Shown here piece by piece: positions 18,483 to 27,857 of a stretch of DNA of 64,000 nt (position 1 is its first letter; every line of letters starts with the position of its first letter). The notes beneath the pieces were generated by a model. That model did no database searches and was not told where the DNA came from. It saw only the letters and a list, made by a program, of their open reading frames with translations. The DNA lies in NCBI RefSeq assembly GCF_001685485.1, contig NZ_BDEL01000001.1, positions 2,229,501 to 2,293,500 on the forward strand. Direction: 5' to 3'. This DNA comes from Formosa haliotis. Lineage in GTDB: Bacteria > Bacteroidota > Bacteroidia > Flavobacteriales > Flavobacteriaceae. The translations under genes were made by a program, and so were the position numbers.

Positions 18483-19361
18483 ATGAGCTCATCTTTTGAA
18501 AGTTATCAAAAACGCCGATTAATATCGTCTTATTTTTCCGTGGTATTGAGTATTGCTTTAGTTCTATTTTTACTTGGTTTACTAGGCATGCTAGTACTAA
18601 ACACCAAGAAAGTCGCCGATCATTTTAAAGAACAAGTGGTAGTAACCATTTATTTAAAGGATACGGCAAAAGAGGTAGAAATAAAACAACTTGAAAAAAG
18701 TTTATCGATGGCCGATTACGTAAAAACGACAGAATATGTGTCGAAAGAGCAGGCTGCCGAATTTATGAAAGCCGAAAACGGAGAGGATTTCATGAATTTC
18801 TTGGGCTATAATCCGCTACAAAATTCTATCGATGTGCATTTAAAAGCAGATTATGTTACCTCTGAACATTTAAAAACGATTTCTGATGAAGCCCTTGCTA
18901 AAACTTTTGTTGATGAAGTTCGCTACGATAACGATTTGGTGAATTTAATGAACGACAATGTAAAACGTATTAGTTTCTGGATATTAGTTATTAGCGGTGT
19001 TTTTACCTTAATCGCCGTATTACTTATAAATAGCTCTATAAGACTTTCGGTATACTCGAAACGTTTTACTATTAAAACCATGCAAATGGTAGGCGCTACC
19101 AAACATTTTATTAGAAGACCTTTTGTTTGGAAAAGTGTAAAACTAGGAATTATTGGTGCTATTTTAGCACTCATTGGTATGGCTGTTGTATTTTACTATT
19201 TAAACAAAACCTTCCCAGATTTACAATTATTAAACAACCCAATTCTTATTGGAGGTTTATTTGTAACCATCTTTATTTTAGGGATTGTAATAACATGGAT
19301 TAGCACCTTTATCGCTACCCAACGCTTCCTAAATCTTAAAACCGATCAACTTTATTACTAA
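18483..19361 (+). CDS. ftsX: Cell division protein FtsX (ABC permease-like)
   Basis: A 292-residue inner-membrane protein with the FtsX topology: one helix at about 19-41, an extracellular domain (about 48-155) and three C-terminal helices (about 163-185, 216-238 and 255-277). With the ATPase FtsE it relays divisome signals to cell-wall hydrolases; ftsE is not adjacent here. It is the first gene of an envelope operon with a lipoprotein, DUF3098, uppP, truB and a TonB-like protein, an order often seen in Flavobacteriaceae. Confidence 0.9.
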   Translation: MSSSFESYQKRRLISSYFSVVLSIALVLFLLGLLGMLVLNTKKVADHFKEQVVVTIYLKDTAKEVEIKQLEKSLSMADYVKTTEYVSKEQAAEFMKAENGEDFMNFLGYNPLQNSIDVHLKADYVTSEHLKTISDEALAKTFVDEVRYDNDLVNLMNDNVKRISFWILVISGVFTLIAVLLINSSIRLSVYSKRFTIKTMQMVGATKHFIRRPFVWKSVKLGIIGAILALIGMAVVFYYLNKTFPDLQLLNNPILIGGLFVTIFILGIVITWISTFIATQRFLNLKTDQLYY

Positions 19362-19365
19362 AACC

Positions 19366-20010
19366 ATGATGAAATCCATTTGCTTATCACTCCTTTTTTT
19401 ATGCGTTATTAGCTGCAAAAAAGAAGTAAAGAATTTACCAGAAGATTTCGATTTTGGTGAAGCTAAAAACAATACCTATACCAACGCTTATTTTGGCTTA
19501 TCGTTTAATTACCCAACAGATTGGTCTTTGCAATCGAAACACGATATTAAAGCCATTACAGATAAAGGTGAAAAATATTTAGCACGCGACAACAAGCAAA
19601 TGAAGTCTATTTTAAAGGCTGCACAAATTAATACAGCCTATTTGTTTTCGCTTTTTAAATACCCGATTAAAGAAGCTAATGGCTATAATGCATCGCTTAG
19701 CGTTATTGCCGAAAATATTACCGGAAACCCAGCCATAGTTCGAGGACGCGATTATTTATTTAATTCTAAAGAGTTACTTAAACAAACCCCTGCAGGTTTC
19801 CAATTTGAAGGCGGATTCGACACTCAAACCTTAGGAGGTAGAACTTTTGATGTGATGCGAGCCAAAGCTAATTTTGGAGGTTACGCAGTAAACCAAGATT
19901 TCTTTTGTATTGTAAGACACGGATTCAGTCTATCTTTTATTTTATCGTACACCAATGAAGAGGAAAAAGCGGTGTTATATAAAATTATAGACTCTATTGA
20001 ATTAGAGTAA
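19366..20010 (+). CDS. Hypothetical lipoprotein in the ftsX operon
   Basis: A 214-residue exported lipoprotein. The signal peptide ends in the lipobox LCVISC (Cys about residue 17), followed by Lys-Lys-Glu. The mature part contains FGLSFNYPTDW, which resembles the start of PsbP/MOG1-type domains (a Phe-Gly-Leu-Ser-Phe-x-Tyr-Pro signature), and a C-terminal segment of beta character. I do not recognise a named family with certainty. It starts four bases after ftsX, so co-transcription is very likely. Confidence 0.75.
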   Translation: MMKSICLSLLFLCVISCKKEVKNLPEDFDFGEAKNNTYTNAYFGLSFNYPTDWSLQSKHDIKAITDKGEKYLARDNKQMKSILKAAQINTAYLFSLFKYPIKEANGYNASLSVIAENITGNPAIVRGRDYLFNSKELLKQTPAGFQFEGGFDTQTLGGRTFDVMRAKANFGGYAVNQDFFCIVRHGFSLSFILSYTNEEEKAVLYKIIDSIELE

Positions 20011-20090
20011 TTTTAAGTCTCTTTTAAAAGATTCTTTTTAAATAAAACCGTTACTTTGCACAGCCTTACTGGAAAAGTATTTTAACTATT

Positions 20091-20345
20091 ATGGGAGAAC
20101 AAAAACAAAAAAACGCAACTAAAAACGAGTTTATATTCGGAAAGAAAAACTATAAATTCATGTTAATCGGACTTGGAATTATTGCTTTAGGCTTTATTTT
20201 AATGGCCGGTGGCGGTAGTGACGACCCCAATGTATTTAGTCCAGATATTTTTAGTTTCAGAAGAATTCGCTTGGCCCCAACGCTAGTCCTAATTGGTTTC
20301 GGAATTCAGATTTACGCTATACTTTTAAATCCGAATAAAAAATAA
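20091..20345 (+). CDS. DUF3098 small membrane protein
   Basis: An 84-residue protein with two membrane helices (about 24-40 and 64-79) around a GGGSDDPNVFSPDIFSFRR loop. This is the DUF3098 signature, found next to uppP in Bacteroidota. Function unknown. Its stop overlaps the uppP start by one base. Confidence 0.87.
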   Translation: MGEQKQKNATKNEFIFGKKNYKFMLIGLGIIALGFILMAGGGSDDPNVFSPDIFSFRRIRLAPTLVLIGFGIQIYAILLNPNKK

Positions 20346-21139
20346 TGGAAACTATTGATGCGATTGTTCTTGGTATTATTCAAGGACTTACAGAGTTTTT
20401 ACCCGTATCTTCTAGCGGACATTTAGAAATAGGTAAAGCCATTCTTGGCGATCATTCTGTGCCAGAAGAAAGTTTATTATTTACTGTCGTACTTCACTTT
20501 GCAACAGCTTTAAGTACTATGGTAATTTTTAGAAAAGACATATTAAGCCTTTTAAAAGGAGCTTTAAAATTTGAATGGAACGACGATTTAAAGTTTGTTG
20601 CTAAAATTGCGCTTTCCATGATTCCTGCTGTTTTTATTGGATTATTTTTTGAAGAGCAATTAGAAGCACTATTTGGCGGAAATCTCTTGTTAGTAGGTGC
20701 CATGTTACTTGTTACTGCCATCCTACTTTTTCTTGCCGATAAAGCTAAAAACACAGGAAAACCTGTTAGTTTTAAAGATGCATTTATTATTGGTATTTCG
20801 CAAGCTATAGCCATGTTACCAGGAATTTCGCGCTCTGGAGCTACAATCTCTACCTCGGTTTTATTAGGAAACGACAAAACTAAAGCTGCACGGTTTTCAT
20901 TTTTAATGGTTGTACCCTTAATCTTCGGAAAAATTGCCAAAGATATCTTAGGCGGCGAATTAAACCTTGAAAGCACCAACATTACAGCACTTTCTGCTGG
21001 TTTTATTGCGGCGTTTATCTGTGGACTTTTTGCTTGTACCTGGATGATTGCCTTAGTTAAGAAAAGCAAATTATCGTATTTTGCTATCTATTGTGCTATT
21101 GTAGGCCTTATTGCTATTAGTTATTCCGTTTTAAATTAA
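20345..21139 (+). CDS. uppP: Undecaprenyl-diphosphate phosphatase
   Basis: A 264-residue membrane phosphatase (UppP/BacA) that recycles undecaprenyl diphosphate to the monophosphate lipid carrier for peptidoglycan and glycan synthesis. The catalytic motifs are visible: QGLTEFLPVSSSGHLEIG (about 14-31) and LPGISRSGATIS (about 157-168). About seven to eight helices surround them. The gene is sandwiched between DUF3098 (one-base overlap) and truB (one-base gap). Confidence 0.95.
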   Translation: METIDAIVLGIIQGLTEFLPVSSSGHLEIGKAILGDHSVPEESLLFTVVLHFATALSTMVIFRKDILSLLKGALKFEWNDDLKFVAKIALSMIPAVFIGLFFEEQLEALFGGNLLLVGAMLLVTAILLFLADKAKNTGKPVSFKDAFIIGISQAIAMLPGISRSGATISTSVLLGNDKTKAARFSFLMVVPLIFGKIAKDILGGELNLESTNITALSAGFIAAFICGLFACTWMIALVKKSKLSYFAIYCAIVGLIAISYSVLN

Positions 21140-21140
21140 T

Positions 21141-21833
21141 ATGAAAACAGCTGAAGATTATTTAAACGGTCAAGTATTATTAATAGACAAGCCGCTAAAC
21201 TGGACTTCGTTTCAAGCGGTTAACAAATTGCGTTGGGAAATAAGAAACGCCTTCAACATAAAAAAAATTAAAGTTGGCCACGCTGGCACACTCGACCCCC
21301 TAGCAACAGGTTTATTAGTGATTTGTACAGGTAAAATGACCAAACAAATCGATACCTTTCAAGGTCAGATTAAAGAATATACGGGTACTATTGTTTTAGG
21401 TGGCACAACGCCGTCTTACGACTTAGAAACCGACATAGACCAAACCTTTCCAACAGACCATATTACACCAGAATTAATTCACGAAACCACGACTCAATTT
21501 ATTGGTGATATAGAGCAATATCCACCGGTATTTTCTGCTATAAAGAAAGAAGGAAAACGTCTTTACGAATATGCTAGAGCCGGAGAGGACGTTGAAATTA
21601 AACCCAGAAAAATTCATATTGCAGCGTTCGACATTACTAATATTTCTGGCACCAATATTGATTTTAGAGTGGTGTGCAGTAAAGGAACTTATATCCGTTC
21701 TTTAGCTCATGATTTCGGAAAAGCGTTACAGTCTGGGAGCCACTTATCGGTATTAAGACGTACTAAAATTGGCGATTTTAATGTAGCTAATGCCTTAACT
21801 CCAGAAGCGTTTATCGCACAATTAAAAGACTAA
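21141..21833 (+). CDS. truB: tRNA pseudouridine(55) synthase
   Basis: Makes pseudouridine 55 in the T-loop of tRNAs. The catalytic Asp52 is in GHAGTLDPLATGLL (46-59). The YPPVFSAIKKEGKRLYEYAR segment (about 132-151) and the C-terminal GTYIRSLAHDFG (about 186-197) are the other family motifs. The length of 230 residues is normal. It follows uppP by one base. Confidence 0.95.
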   Translation: MKTAEDYLNGQVLLIDKPLNWTSFQAVNKLRWEIRNAFNIKKIKVGHAGTLDPLATGLLVICTGKMTKQIDTFQGQIKEYTGTIVLGGTTPSYDLETDIDQTFPTDHITPELIHETTTQFIGDIEQYPPVFSAIKKEGKRLYEYARAGEDVEIKPRKIHIAAFDITNISGTNIDFRVVCSKGTYIRSLAHDFGKALQSGSHLSVLRRTKIGDFNVANALTPEAFIAQLKD

Positions 21834-21887
21834 ACGTTTAGAAATTGCGTATATTAGTTTAGACTTTATCCCAAAAACTACAAGCTC

Positions 21888-22664
21888 TTGAAATTGATCG
21901 ACAGACATAAAGCCGCTTTATTAACAGCTCTTATTGCCGGAATTGTTATCCTTACGGTGTTTAATATGCACCTAACACGTCGAGATGCCCAAATTTCGGA
22001 AACCTATTACGAGATGGAACCTGAACCAGATCCTAAAGATCAAAAATTGCTTGCCGAACAAACCCAACAGCCAAAACCGGAAACCAACAAAGCATTTAAC
22101 GAAACACAAAATACAAAACGCTTTGCAAAAGCGTACAACCCTATTGCGCCTCCAAAAGATTACGAAAATTCTAGATTAACAGAAACCGATGCCATTACAG
22201 AAACGGAGACAGAAGTAGAAGACACGAACTCTGAAGCAGAGAACAATAGCTTGGACGCCGACGAATTGTCGTCTTTTAATAATGTAAATAGTATTTTAAA
22301 AGCACGCACACAAAAGAAAAGCAAATCTAACGCTTCTAACGGCAACAATTCTACCGATAAAATTGCCATGAATGCATCTACTAATAAAAACAGTAGTATG
22401 CATTATTCTTTGGTAGACAGAACACATGTGTACTTACCAACACCTATTTACCTGTGCCAGGCTAGTGGTAAAATCATAATTAATATTACAGTAAATGCGG
22501 CTGGCGATGTTACAGATACTTATGTTAATAACGCATCTACATCAAAAAACGAGTGCTTAATTGACAGTGCCCTAGAGTACGCCAAAAAAGCACGTTTTAG
22601 TTCGGATGCCTCGAAAGCCTCCCAAATAGGTTCGATTACCTTTTATTTTGAAGGCAAAAATTAA
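21888..22664 (+). CDS. TonB-like single-pass membrane protein, TTG start
   Basis: A 258-residue protein that begins with TTG at 21888. It has one N-terminal membrane helix (about 11-27), a long polar, low-complexity periplasmic linker rich in Glu, Thr, Asn and Lys (about 35-175), and a compact C-terminal domain (about 190-258). The latter contains SGKIIINITVNAAGDVTDTY, which resembles the C-terminal domain of energy transducer TonB. It is the last gene of the ftsX-truB operon. A structural, peptidoglycan-spanning role is inferred, and no specific partner is evident. It overlaps the convergent thioredoxin-like gene by four bases. Confidence 0.72.
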   Translation: MKLIDRHKAALLTALIAGIVILTVFNMHLTRRDAQISETYYEMEPEPDPKDQKLLAEQTQQPKPETNKAFNETQNTKRFAKAYNPIAPPKDYENSRLTETDAITETETEVEDTNSEAENNSLDADELSSFNNVNSILKARTQKKSKSNASNGNNSTDKIAMNASTNKNSSMHYSLVDRTHVYLPTPIYLCQASGKIIINITVNAAGDVTDTYVNNASTSKNECLIDSALEYAKKARFSSDASKASQIGSITFYFEGKN

Positions 22665-23281
22665 GCACCTAATAAAGTCACTAAATCTTCTATAGTACTT
22701 TGCCCTTTATCTTTATTATACCACGCTTGTAAAGATTCCTTAAACTCGGGTGTTAACACACCATGAGCGGCTTTAAAATCTACAACCAATTGTGTCGCTA
22801 TTTGTGGTCTTGGTCCGAAAGTATTTACAACGTCACCACTTGTATTATCGATCATGATTAACTTCGGAATTGATTTTCCTCCATTAGTTAAAAACATATT
22901 CATAAGATCTTCATTCTCATCGCGAAGTACCACTTTAAAATCGATATTGTCGTTTAATTCGGCCACTTTATTAATAACAGGAAGAATATGTGCAGCATCA
23001 CCACACCAACTTTCTGCTAGCACTAACCAAGTAATATCGCCTTTAAAATTTTCAATACTAGTTTTATCGGCTTCAGAAACTTTTAAGGTCTTATCCCAAC
23101 GTTTCATTCTACTCTCATTTAGTTTAGTATATGCAAAAAAGGCTTCCGTTTGCTCGTTTCCTGTTGTTCCGCCTGTAGCCGCCAAGGTTTTAACCAAGTC
23201 ACGAAATGCCTGATAAGTCATTCCTTTATCTATACTTTCTAAAATTGTAGTATTTGTAATATTAGGTTGTAAAGTATTCAT
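22661..23281 (-). CDS. Thioredoxin-family protein with WCGD motif
   Basis: A 206-residue cytosolic protein with a thioredoxin fold. After an N-terminal helical extension (about 1-80), the active-site region reads LAESWCGDAAH (about 89-99). Only the first Cys of the CxxC motif remains, so it is not a classical disulfide reductase. The family is common in Bacteroidota and its substrate is unknown. It is convergent with and overlaps the TonB-like gene by four bases. Confidence 0.8.
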   Translation of the reverse strand: MNTLQPNITNTTILESIDKGMTYQAFRDLVKTLAATGGTTGNEQTEAFFAYTKLNESRMKRWDKTLKVSEADKTSIENFKGDITWLVLAESWCGDAAHILPVINKVAELNDNIDFKVVLRDENEDLMNMFLTNGGKSIPKLIMIDNTSGDVVNTFGPRPQIATQLVVDFKAAHGVLTPEFKESLQAWYNKDKGQSTIEDLVTLLGA

Positions 23282-23376
23282 GTGTCGTTATATTTTCGCT
23301 TGCAAATTTACTACTATTCCCTAGTTAATTGGGTAACAGTTGTTACATTAGTAGTATTAAACTTAAAACCTTACAA

Positions 23377-23940
23377 ATGGAAAAACATAGATGCGGATGG
23401 TGCCATGGCGATGATTTATATGAAGCTTATCATGATAAAGAATGGGGAGTTCCTGTTAGAGATGACGCCACTTTATTTGAATTTCTAATTCTTGAAACTT
23501 TTCAAGCAGGGTTAAGCTGGATTACCATTTTAAGAAAACGAGAGAATTTTAGAGTTGCTTTTGATAATTTCGATTATAAAAAAATTGCAAACTACACTCA
23601 AAAGAAGCTCGATACTTTAGCTCAAGACGCTGGAATAATTCGCAATAAACTCAAAATAAAAGCAACTGTTAGTAATGCGCAAGCCTTTATAAAGATTCAA
23701 GAAGAATTTGGAAGTTTTAGTAATTATATTTGGGATTTTGTTGACGGAACTCCTATAAAAAACGCCGTAAAACATTATAAAGAAGCACCTGCAAACACAG
23801 CTTTAAGTGATGCCATAAGTAAAGATTTAAAAAAACGAGGCTTTAAATTTGTCGGTTCTACAGTAATATACGCCCACATGCAAGCTACCGGAATGATTAA
23901 CGATCATGAAGTGAATTGCTTTAGATATAATGAAGTTTAG
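23377..23940 (+). CDS. tag: DNA-3-methyladenine glycosylase I
   Basis: Base-excision-repair enzyme that removes 3-methyladenine. I start it at ATG 23377 (MEKHRCGWC), 16 codons inside a longer frame, because homologues begin there and the upstream part is not family-like. Family features: the zinc/structure Cys residues in RCGWC, YHDKEWGVP with the catalytic Glu, the FQAGLSWITIL segment and the C-terminal HMQATGMINDHEVNC. It is about 187 residues from this start. It is a single-gene transcript. Confidence 0.93.
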   Translation: MEKHRCGWCHGDDLYEAYHDKEWGVPVRDDATLFEFLILETFQAGLSWITILRKRENFRVAFDNFDYKKIANYTQKKLDTLAQDAGIIRNKLKIKATVSNAQAFIKIQEEFGSFSNYIWDFVDGTPIKNAVKHYKEAPANTALSDAISKDLKKRGFKFVGSTVIYAHMQATGMINDHEVNCFRYNEV

Positions 23941-24043
23941 AATTTCCTTTGATAAAAAAATATTTCAAGTCAATTTTTAACCTAAGAGTTTAAAACCCAC
24001 CCAGTTTATGAGATACTGCCGAATACACACCCCAATACAATAA

Positions 24044-24667
24044 TTACAAATATTTTAGGTAGTCTGCTCTCGGAATAGCTCTGGCGCCAAGACTTTCAAG
24101 ATGATGTGTATGTACTTGGCAGTCTATAACTTTATAATCTGTATGCTGAACAAAGGTTATAAAAGCGGCTTTACTGGCATTACTTACTTTAGAAAACATG
24201 CTTTCTCCACAAAACACATCGTTACCCAAATCGAGGCCATAAAAACCACCTACCAACTCGTCATCTTGCCACACTTCTACAGATTTCGCAAACCCCATGT
24301 CGTGAAGTTCTATATAGGCTTCGGTCATGTTATTGGTAATCCAAGTTCCAGTTTGCCCGTTGCGTTTTATTTTAGAACAGGCTTCAATTACTTCAGGAAA
24401 CGCTTGATTAACGGTTACGGTAAAATTACATTTTCGAAGTACCTGTCGCATACTTTTTGAAATTTTCAACTCGTTTGGAAACAAAACAAACCTCGGGTCT
24501 GGAGACCACCATAAAATCGCATTATCATCTTCAAACCACGGAAAAATGCCACGTTTATAGGCCAGCAAAAGCCGATCTGTAGATAAATCTCCTCCCACAG
24601 CTATAAGTCCCTCACTTGTTGCTTCAGAAATATCTGGAAATTCTATTTTATCTCTTAAAAATTTCAT
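24044..24667 (-). CDS. aat: Leucyl/phenylalanyl-tRNA--protein transferase
   Basis: Transfers Leu or Phe from tRNA to N-terminal Lys/Arg of proteins, creating N-degrons for ClpS/ClpAP. The 207 residues include GLIAVGGDLSTDRLLLAY (about 20-37), GIFPWFEDDNAILWWSPDPR (39-58) and SMFSKVSNASKAAF, all family hallmarks. The product is cytosolic and the gene stands alone. Confidence 0.95.
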   Translation of the reverse strand: MKFLRDKIEFPDISEATSEGLIAVGGDLSTDRLLLAYKRGIFPWFEDDNAILWWSPDPRFVLFPNELKISKSMRQVLRKCNFTVTVNQAFPEVIEACSKIKRNGQTGTWITNNMTEAYIELHDMGFAKSVEVWQDDELVGGFYGLDLGNDVFCGESMFSKVSNASKAAFITFVQHTDYKVIDCQVHTHHLESLGARAIPRADYLKYL

Positions 24668-24701
24668 TCAACTAATTTAAAAAAAGAATCAATACAAAAG
24701 C

Positions 24702-24734
24702 AAAAAACCCCAATATCGTAAGATATTGAGGTTA
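24702..24734 (-). terminator. Terminator after DUF3127 gene
   Basis: On the minus strand, CCTCAATATC and GATATTGGGG pair around a 4-base loop and are followed by a T-run. Confidence 0.8.
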
Positions 24735-24767
24735 ATCACACTTTGAATTAGTCATAGTATACCTTTA

Positions 24768-25142
24768 CTAGAAAGGTAAGTCGTCGTGATCGTCTTGATT
24801 TAAACTAGACGCTGGCTCAAAAGCATCTGTAGGCGGAACTGGAGGAACTGCTCCAGAAGTTGCATCTTGCAATGCTTCAATTCTCCATCCTTGAACAGAG
24901 TTAAAATACTTAGTCTCTCCTTGTGGATTAACCCATTCTCTACCTCTTAAATTGATACTCACTTTTACATTTTGCCCCACATTATAGCTGTTTAGTAAAT
25001 CGCATTTATCTTGAACGAATTCTACTAATATGTGTTGTGGATATTGTTCTTCTGTAGTTACAACTAGCTCTCTTTTTCTAAACCCATTACTACCAAAAGT
25101 TTGGGTATCTCCTACCATTTTAATTTTCCCTTGTACTTCCAT
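24768..25142 (-). CDS. DUF3127 protein (SSB-like OB fold)
   Basis: A 124-residue protein. About 1-90 form an OB-like region with GKIKMVGDTQTFGSNGFRKR and REWVNPQGETKYFNSVQGWR, typical of DUF3127. The acidic C-terminus ends DDLPF, the same protein-interaction tail found on single-stranded DNA-binding proteins (compare the ssb gene at 49883-50329). A role in DNA metabolism is inferred from the tail; it has not been shown for the family as far as I know. A terminator follows. Confidence 0.82.
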   Translation of the reverse strand: MEVQGKIKMVGDTQTFGSNGFRKRELVVTTEEQYPQHILVEFVQDKCDLLNSYNVGQNVKVSINLRGREWVNPQGETKYFNSVQGWRIEALQDATSGAVPPVPPTDAFEPASSLNQDDHDDLPF

Positions 25143-25190
25143 TACATTTAATTTTCTATTATAAAAACTCTCTTTATATTCTTTTATTAT

Positions 25191-26063
25191 CTAAGACAAC
25201 AAAACTTTCCAGGCACTATCTACATCGCCATAGCTTAAAAATTTATGTGCCAATTTATGTTTTTCTCTTAAGGTATTTACATTTTTTATACTTGGGTAAC
25301 GCTCACCTCGGTCTTCAACAAAAGCTTTTACGTCTTCTGCCGAGGGCAACACCTCTACATTCCCCAACATACCTAAATCATTCCCAGTTAAAATCATACT
25401 GTTTCTAACCTCTTCCGGCAAACTATCTACCCCTATTCCTAGTGTAGACAAAGGTTTCGGAATTTCAAAGAAACCTGTTTTAACACGAGAATAATAATTG
25501 CCTCCTGCTCGGGCAACCACATCTAACCGTTCCTGATTTATGGTGTTGTCTTCATTTAAAATCTCTTTTGCCAAATGAATTTTCACAACCTCGCAAATCA
25601 CCAAATTCCCGGCTCCACCCTGGTCTCCAAGTTTTATAATGTCGTTTACTTTACACTCAAACTGCACCGGCGCTTCGCCTACTCGACATGGTTTTACCAA
25701 GTCTGATTCTAACATGGTTAAACCCGCCTTATCAAACTCATTTACACCTTTAGCATATTCAGTACTACTTAAAGACATCTGATATACTATGTCGTAATTT
25801 ACAACATTAATTACAACCTCCTTTGTTGCTTCCACATTAAGTAACGTATGTTTAACCGAATTATCTCGCACACGTCTAGCAGGTGAAAACACTAAAATTG
25901 GAGGATTAGCACTAAAGACATTAAAAAAACTAAAAGGTGATAAATTTTGATTTCCTTCGGCATCAACCGTACTAGCAAAAGCGATTGGCCTTGGAGCGAT
26001 TGCACTTACCAAATACCCATGTAATTTAGCTATTGTTAGTTCCTTAGGCTCGAATGAAATCAT
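25191..26063 (-). CDS. Flavin reductase family protein
   Basis: FMN-binding split-barrel flavoprotein. I place the start at ATG 26063 (MISFEPKEL), 16 codons inside the longest frame, because homologues begin there; 290 residues result. The segments APRPIAFASTVDAEGNQNLS (about 22-41) and PFSFFNVFSANPP are the FMN-binding part of the family. It probably reduces flavins with NAD(P)H or is a related oxidoreductase; no partner oxygenase is next to it. Confidence 0.87.
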   Translation of the reverse strand: MISFEPKELTIAKLHGYLVSAIAPRPIAFASTVDAEGNQNLSPFSFFNVFSANPPILVFSPARRVRDNSVKHTLLNVEATKEVVINVVNYDIVYQMSLSSTEYAKGVNEFDKAGLTMLESDLVKPCRVGEAPVQFECKVNDIIKLGDQGGAGNLVICEVVKIHLAKEILNEDNTINQERLDVVARAGGNYYSRVKTGFFEIPKPLSTLGIGVDSLPEEVRNSMILTGNDLGMLGNVEVLPSAEDVKAFVEDRGERYPSIKNVNTLREKHKLAHKFLSYGDVDSAWKVLLS

Positions 26064-26184
26064 TATCCCTTTAAAATTTTTGACAAAGGTAACTATTCTA
26101 TCAATTAACAAAAAATGATTTGAACACTTGATACCACAATATTATTAACAGATTTGCATTATATTACCATTAAAATTAATTTTC

Positions 26185-27357
26185 ATGCTTTTTACCAAAC
26201 ATAAAAACCTAATTCGTTGGATATTTATCGGATTTTCGTTTGTTATTGTCACCCTAATTTTATGGAATACTTATATGTTTTTTCAGAGTTTTAAAGCTGA
26301 AGAACGTATAAAAATGGAAAACTGGTCTGCAGCCCAACGCGATTTAATAAAAAGCACCAATTTAGATGGCGATATTGGCGAATTACCGCTTCAAATTTTA
26401 CAAAGCAACACCACGACACCTATGATTATGGTGGATTTAGATGGTAATATTGAGCATAATAATTTAGACGAAAAGATAGCCAAAAACTCCGCTTATGTAA
26501 AAGATCTTATTTTAGAATTTGAAAAAGAAAATACACCCATAGAAATTATTTACGATGGCAAAGTATTAAACACCTTATACTACGGCAACTCCCCGCTACT
26601 AAACAAACTTAAATACTACCCCATTGCCTTTGTGCTTATTATCGTGCTTTTTGCTAGCCTTGTTTACGTGTTTTACAGAAGCACTAAAATTGCTACACAA
26701 AACAAATTATGGTCTGGAATGGCCAAAGAAACGGCTCATCAAATAGGCACCCCATTATCATCTTTAATTGGTTGGACTGAAATTTTAAAAATTGAAGAGG
26801 TAAACCCAGAATACATTGAAGAAATTGAAAAAGATATTAGCCGACTTGAAACCATAACCGAACGCTTTAGTAAAATTGGTTCGATACCGAAATTAGAAAA
26901 GACCGATATTGTAAAAGAAACCATAGACTCTTACGACTATTTAAAACGTCGCTCTTCGAAACTCATAGACTTTAGTATCGACGTACCAAAAACAGCCATT
27001 CCTGTACAATTAAATGCACAGCTGTATAGCTGGACTATAGAAAACTTGGTAAAGAATGCTATAGACGCTATGAAAGGAAAAGGAAAACTATCGGTACAGA
27101 TTTTAACCACAGATAACGAGGTAAAAATTAATGTTTCCGATACGGGTAAAGGATTATCGAAAAAACAATTTACTAGTGTTTTCGAGCCAGGTTATACTAC
27201 CAAAAAACGCGGTTGGGGCTTAGGACTCTCGCTTGCTAGACGTATTGTTGAAGATTTCCATAATGGAAAAATCCGAGTGCTTCAATCGGAAGTCGGAAAA
27301 GGGACCACAATGCAAATTATTTTAAAAATAGATAAAGACACCCCACAAAACACCTAA
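26185..27357 (+). CDS. Membrane sensor histidine kinase
   Basis: A 390-residue two-component sensor. Two membrane helices (about 10-30 and 146-164) enclose a periplasmic sensing domain. The H-box is AKETAHQIGTPLSSL with phospho-acceptor His185, followed by a HATPase_c domain: N-box NLVKNAIDAM, G1 VSDTGKGLS and G2 RGWGLGLSLARRIV. No response regulator is adjacent. The stop codon abuts the convergent HIT gene. Confidence 0.93.
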   Translation: MLFTKHKNLIRWIFIGFSFVIVTLILWNTYMFFQSFKAEERIKMENWSAAQRDLIKSTNLDGDIGELPLQILQSNTTTPMIMVDLDGNIEHNNLDEKIAKNSAYVKDLILEFEKENTPIEIIYDGKVLNTLYYGNSPLLNKLKYYPIAFVLIIVLFASLVYVFYRSTKIATQNKLWSGMAKETAHQIGTPLSSLIGWTEILKIEEVNPEYIEEIEKDISRLETITERFSKIGSIPKLEKTDIVKETIDSYDYLKRRSSKLIDFSIDVPKTAIPVQLNAQLYSWTIENLVKNAIDAMKGKGKLSVQILTTDNEVKINVSDTGKGLSKKQFTSVFEPGYTTKKRGWGLGLSLARRIVEDFHNGKIRVLQSEVGKGTTMQIILKIDKDTPQNT

Positions 27358-27747
27358 TTACATCGCGGTATTTATAGCTGCTGCTACCTCTTGAAATTCA
27401 TCTTTAGATAACTGTGTTTTCTGTAAAAAACGCGCATCTTCCATTGTGTTTAAAGGAATTAAATGAACATGAGCATGTGGCACTTCTAGTCCGATAACAG
27501 TCATTCCAACACGTTTACAAGGCACAACTTTTTCTATGGCAATAGCGACTTCTTTAGAAAACTTCATCAATCCTAAATAGAGCTCATCCTCTAAATCGAA
27601 AATTTTATCCCCTTCTTTCTTTGGGATACATAAGGTATGACCTTTAGCATTGGGATTGATATCTAAAAACGCTAAAAAATCTTCTGTTTCTGCTACTTTG
27701 TAACAAGGAATTTCTCCAGAAATGATTTTACTAAAAATAGAAGCCAT
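27358..27747 (-). CDS. HIT family hydrolase
   Basis: A 129-residue histidine-triad nucleotide hydrolase of the HINT branch. The triad HAHVHLIP has His at 91, 93 and 95, preceded by GHTLCIPKK. The family hydrolyses purine phosphoramidates such as AMP-lysine. It is downstream of greA on the same strand, but a strong terminator separates them. Confidence 0.92.
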   Translation of the reverse strand: MASIFSKIISGEIPCYKVAETEDFLAFLDINPNAKGHTLCIPKKEGDKIFDLEDELYLGLMKFSKEVAIAIEKVVPCKRVGMTVIGLEVPHAHVHLIPLNTMEDARFLQKTQLSKDEFQEVAAAINTAM

Positions 27748-27776
27748 AATTTGTTTTTTTGTTTCGTAAATATAAA

Positions 27777-27838
27777 AAGATTCCTAGAGTTTTAAAATTC
27801 ACCAAAAATAAATTCGGTTTAAAACTTTAGGAATCTTA
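27777..27838 (-). terminator. Terminator after greA
   Basis: A near-perfect inverted repeat of about 20 bp per arm (AAGATTCCTA plus AGTTTTAAA and complement, one mismatch) followed on the minus strand by a T-run. Confidence 0.82.
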
Positions 27839-27857
27839 TTTGAGATTTTTAAGCCTA

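Noticed and set aside
20494..21069. Long 191-codon frame opposite uppP
   Set aside because: It is the antisense shadow of a strongly supported gene, with no family resemblance and no ribosome site; the same holds for the many other overlapping frames, for example those opposite rplU, leuS and the octaheme cytochrome.
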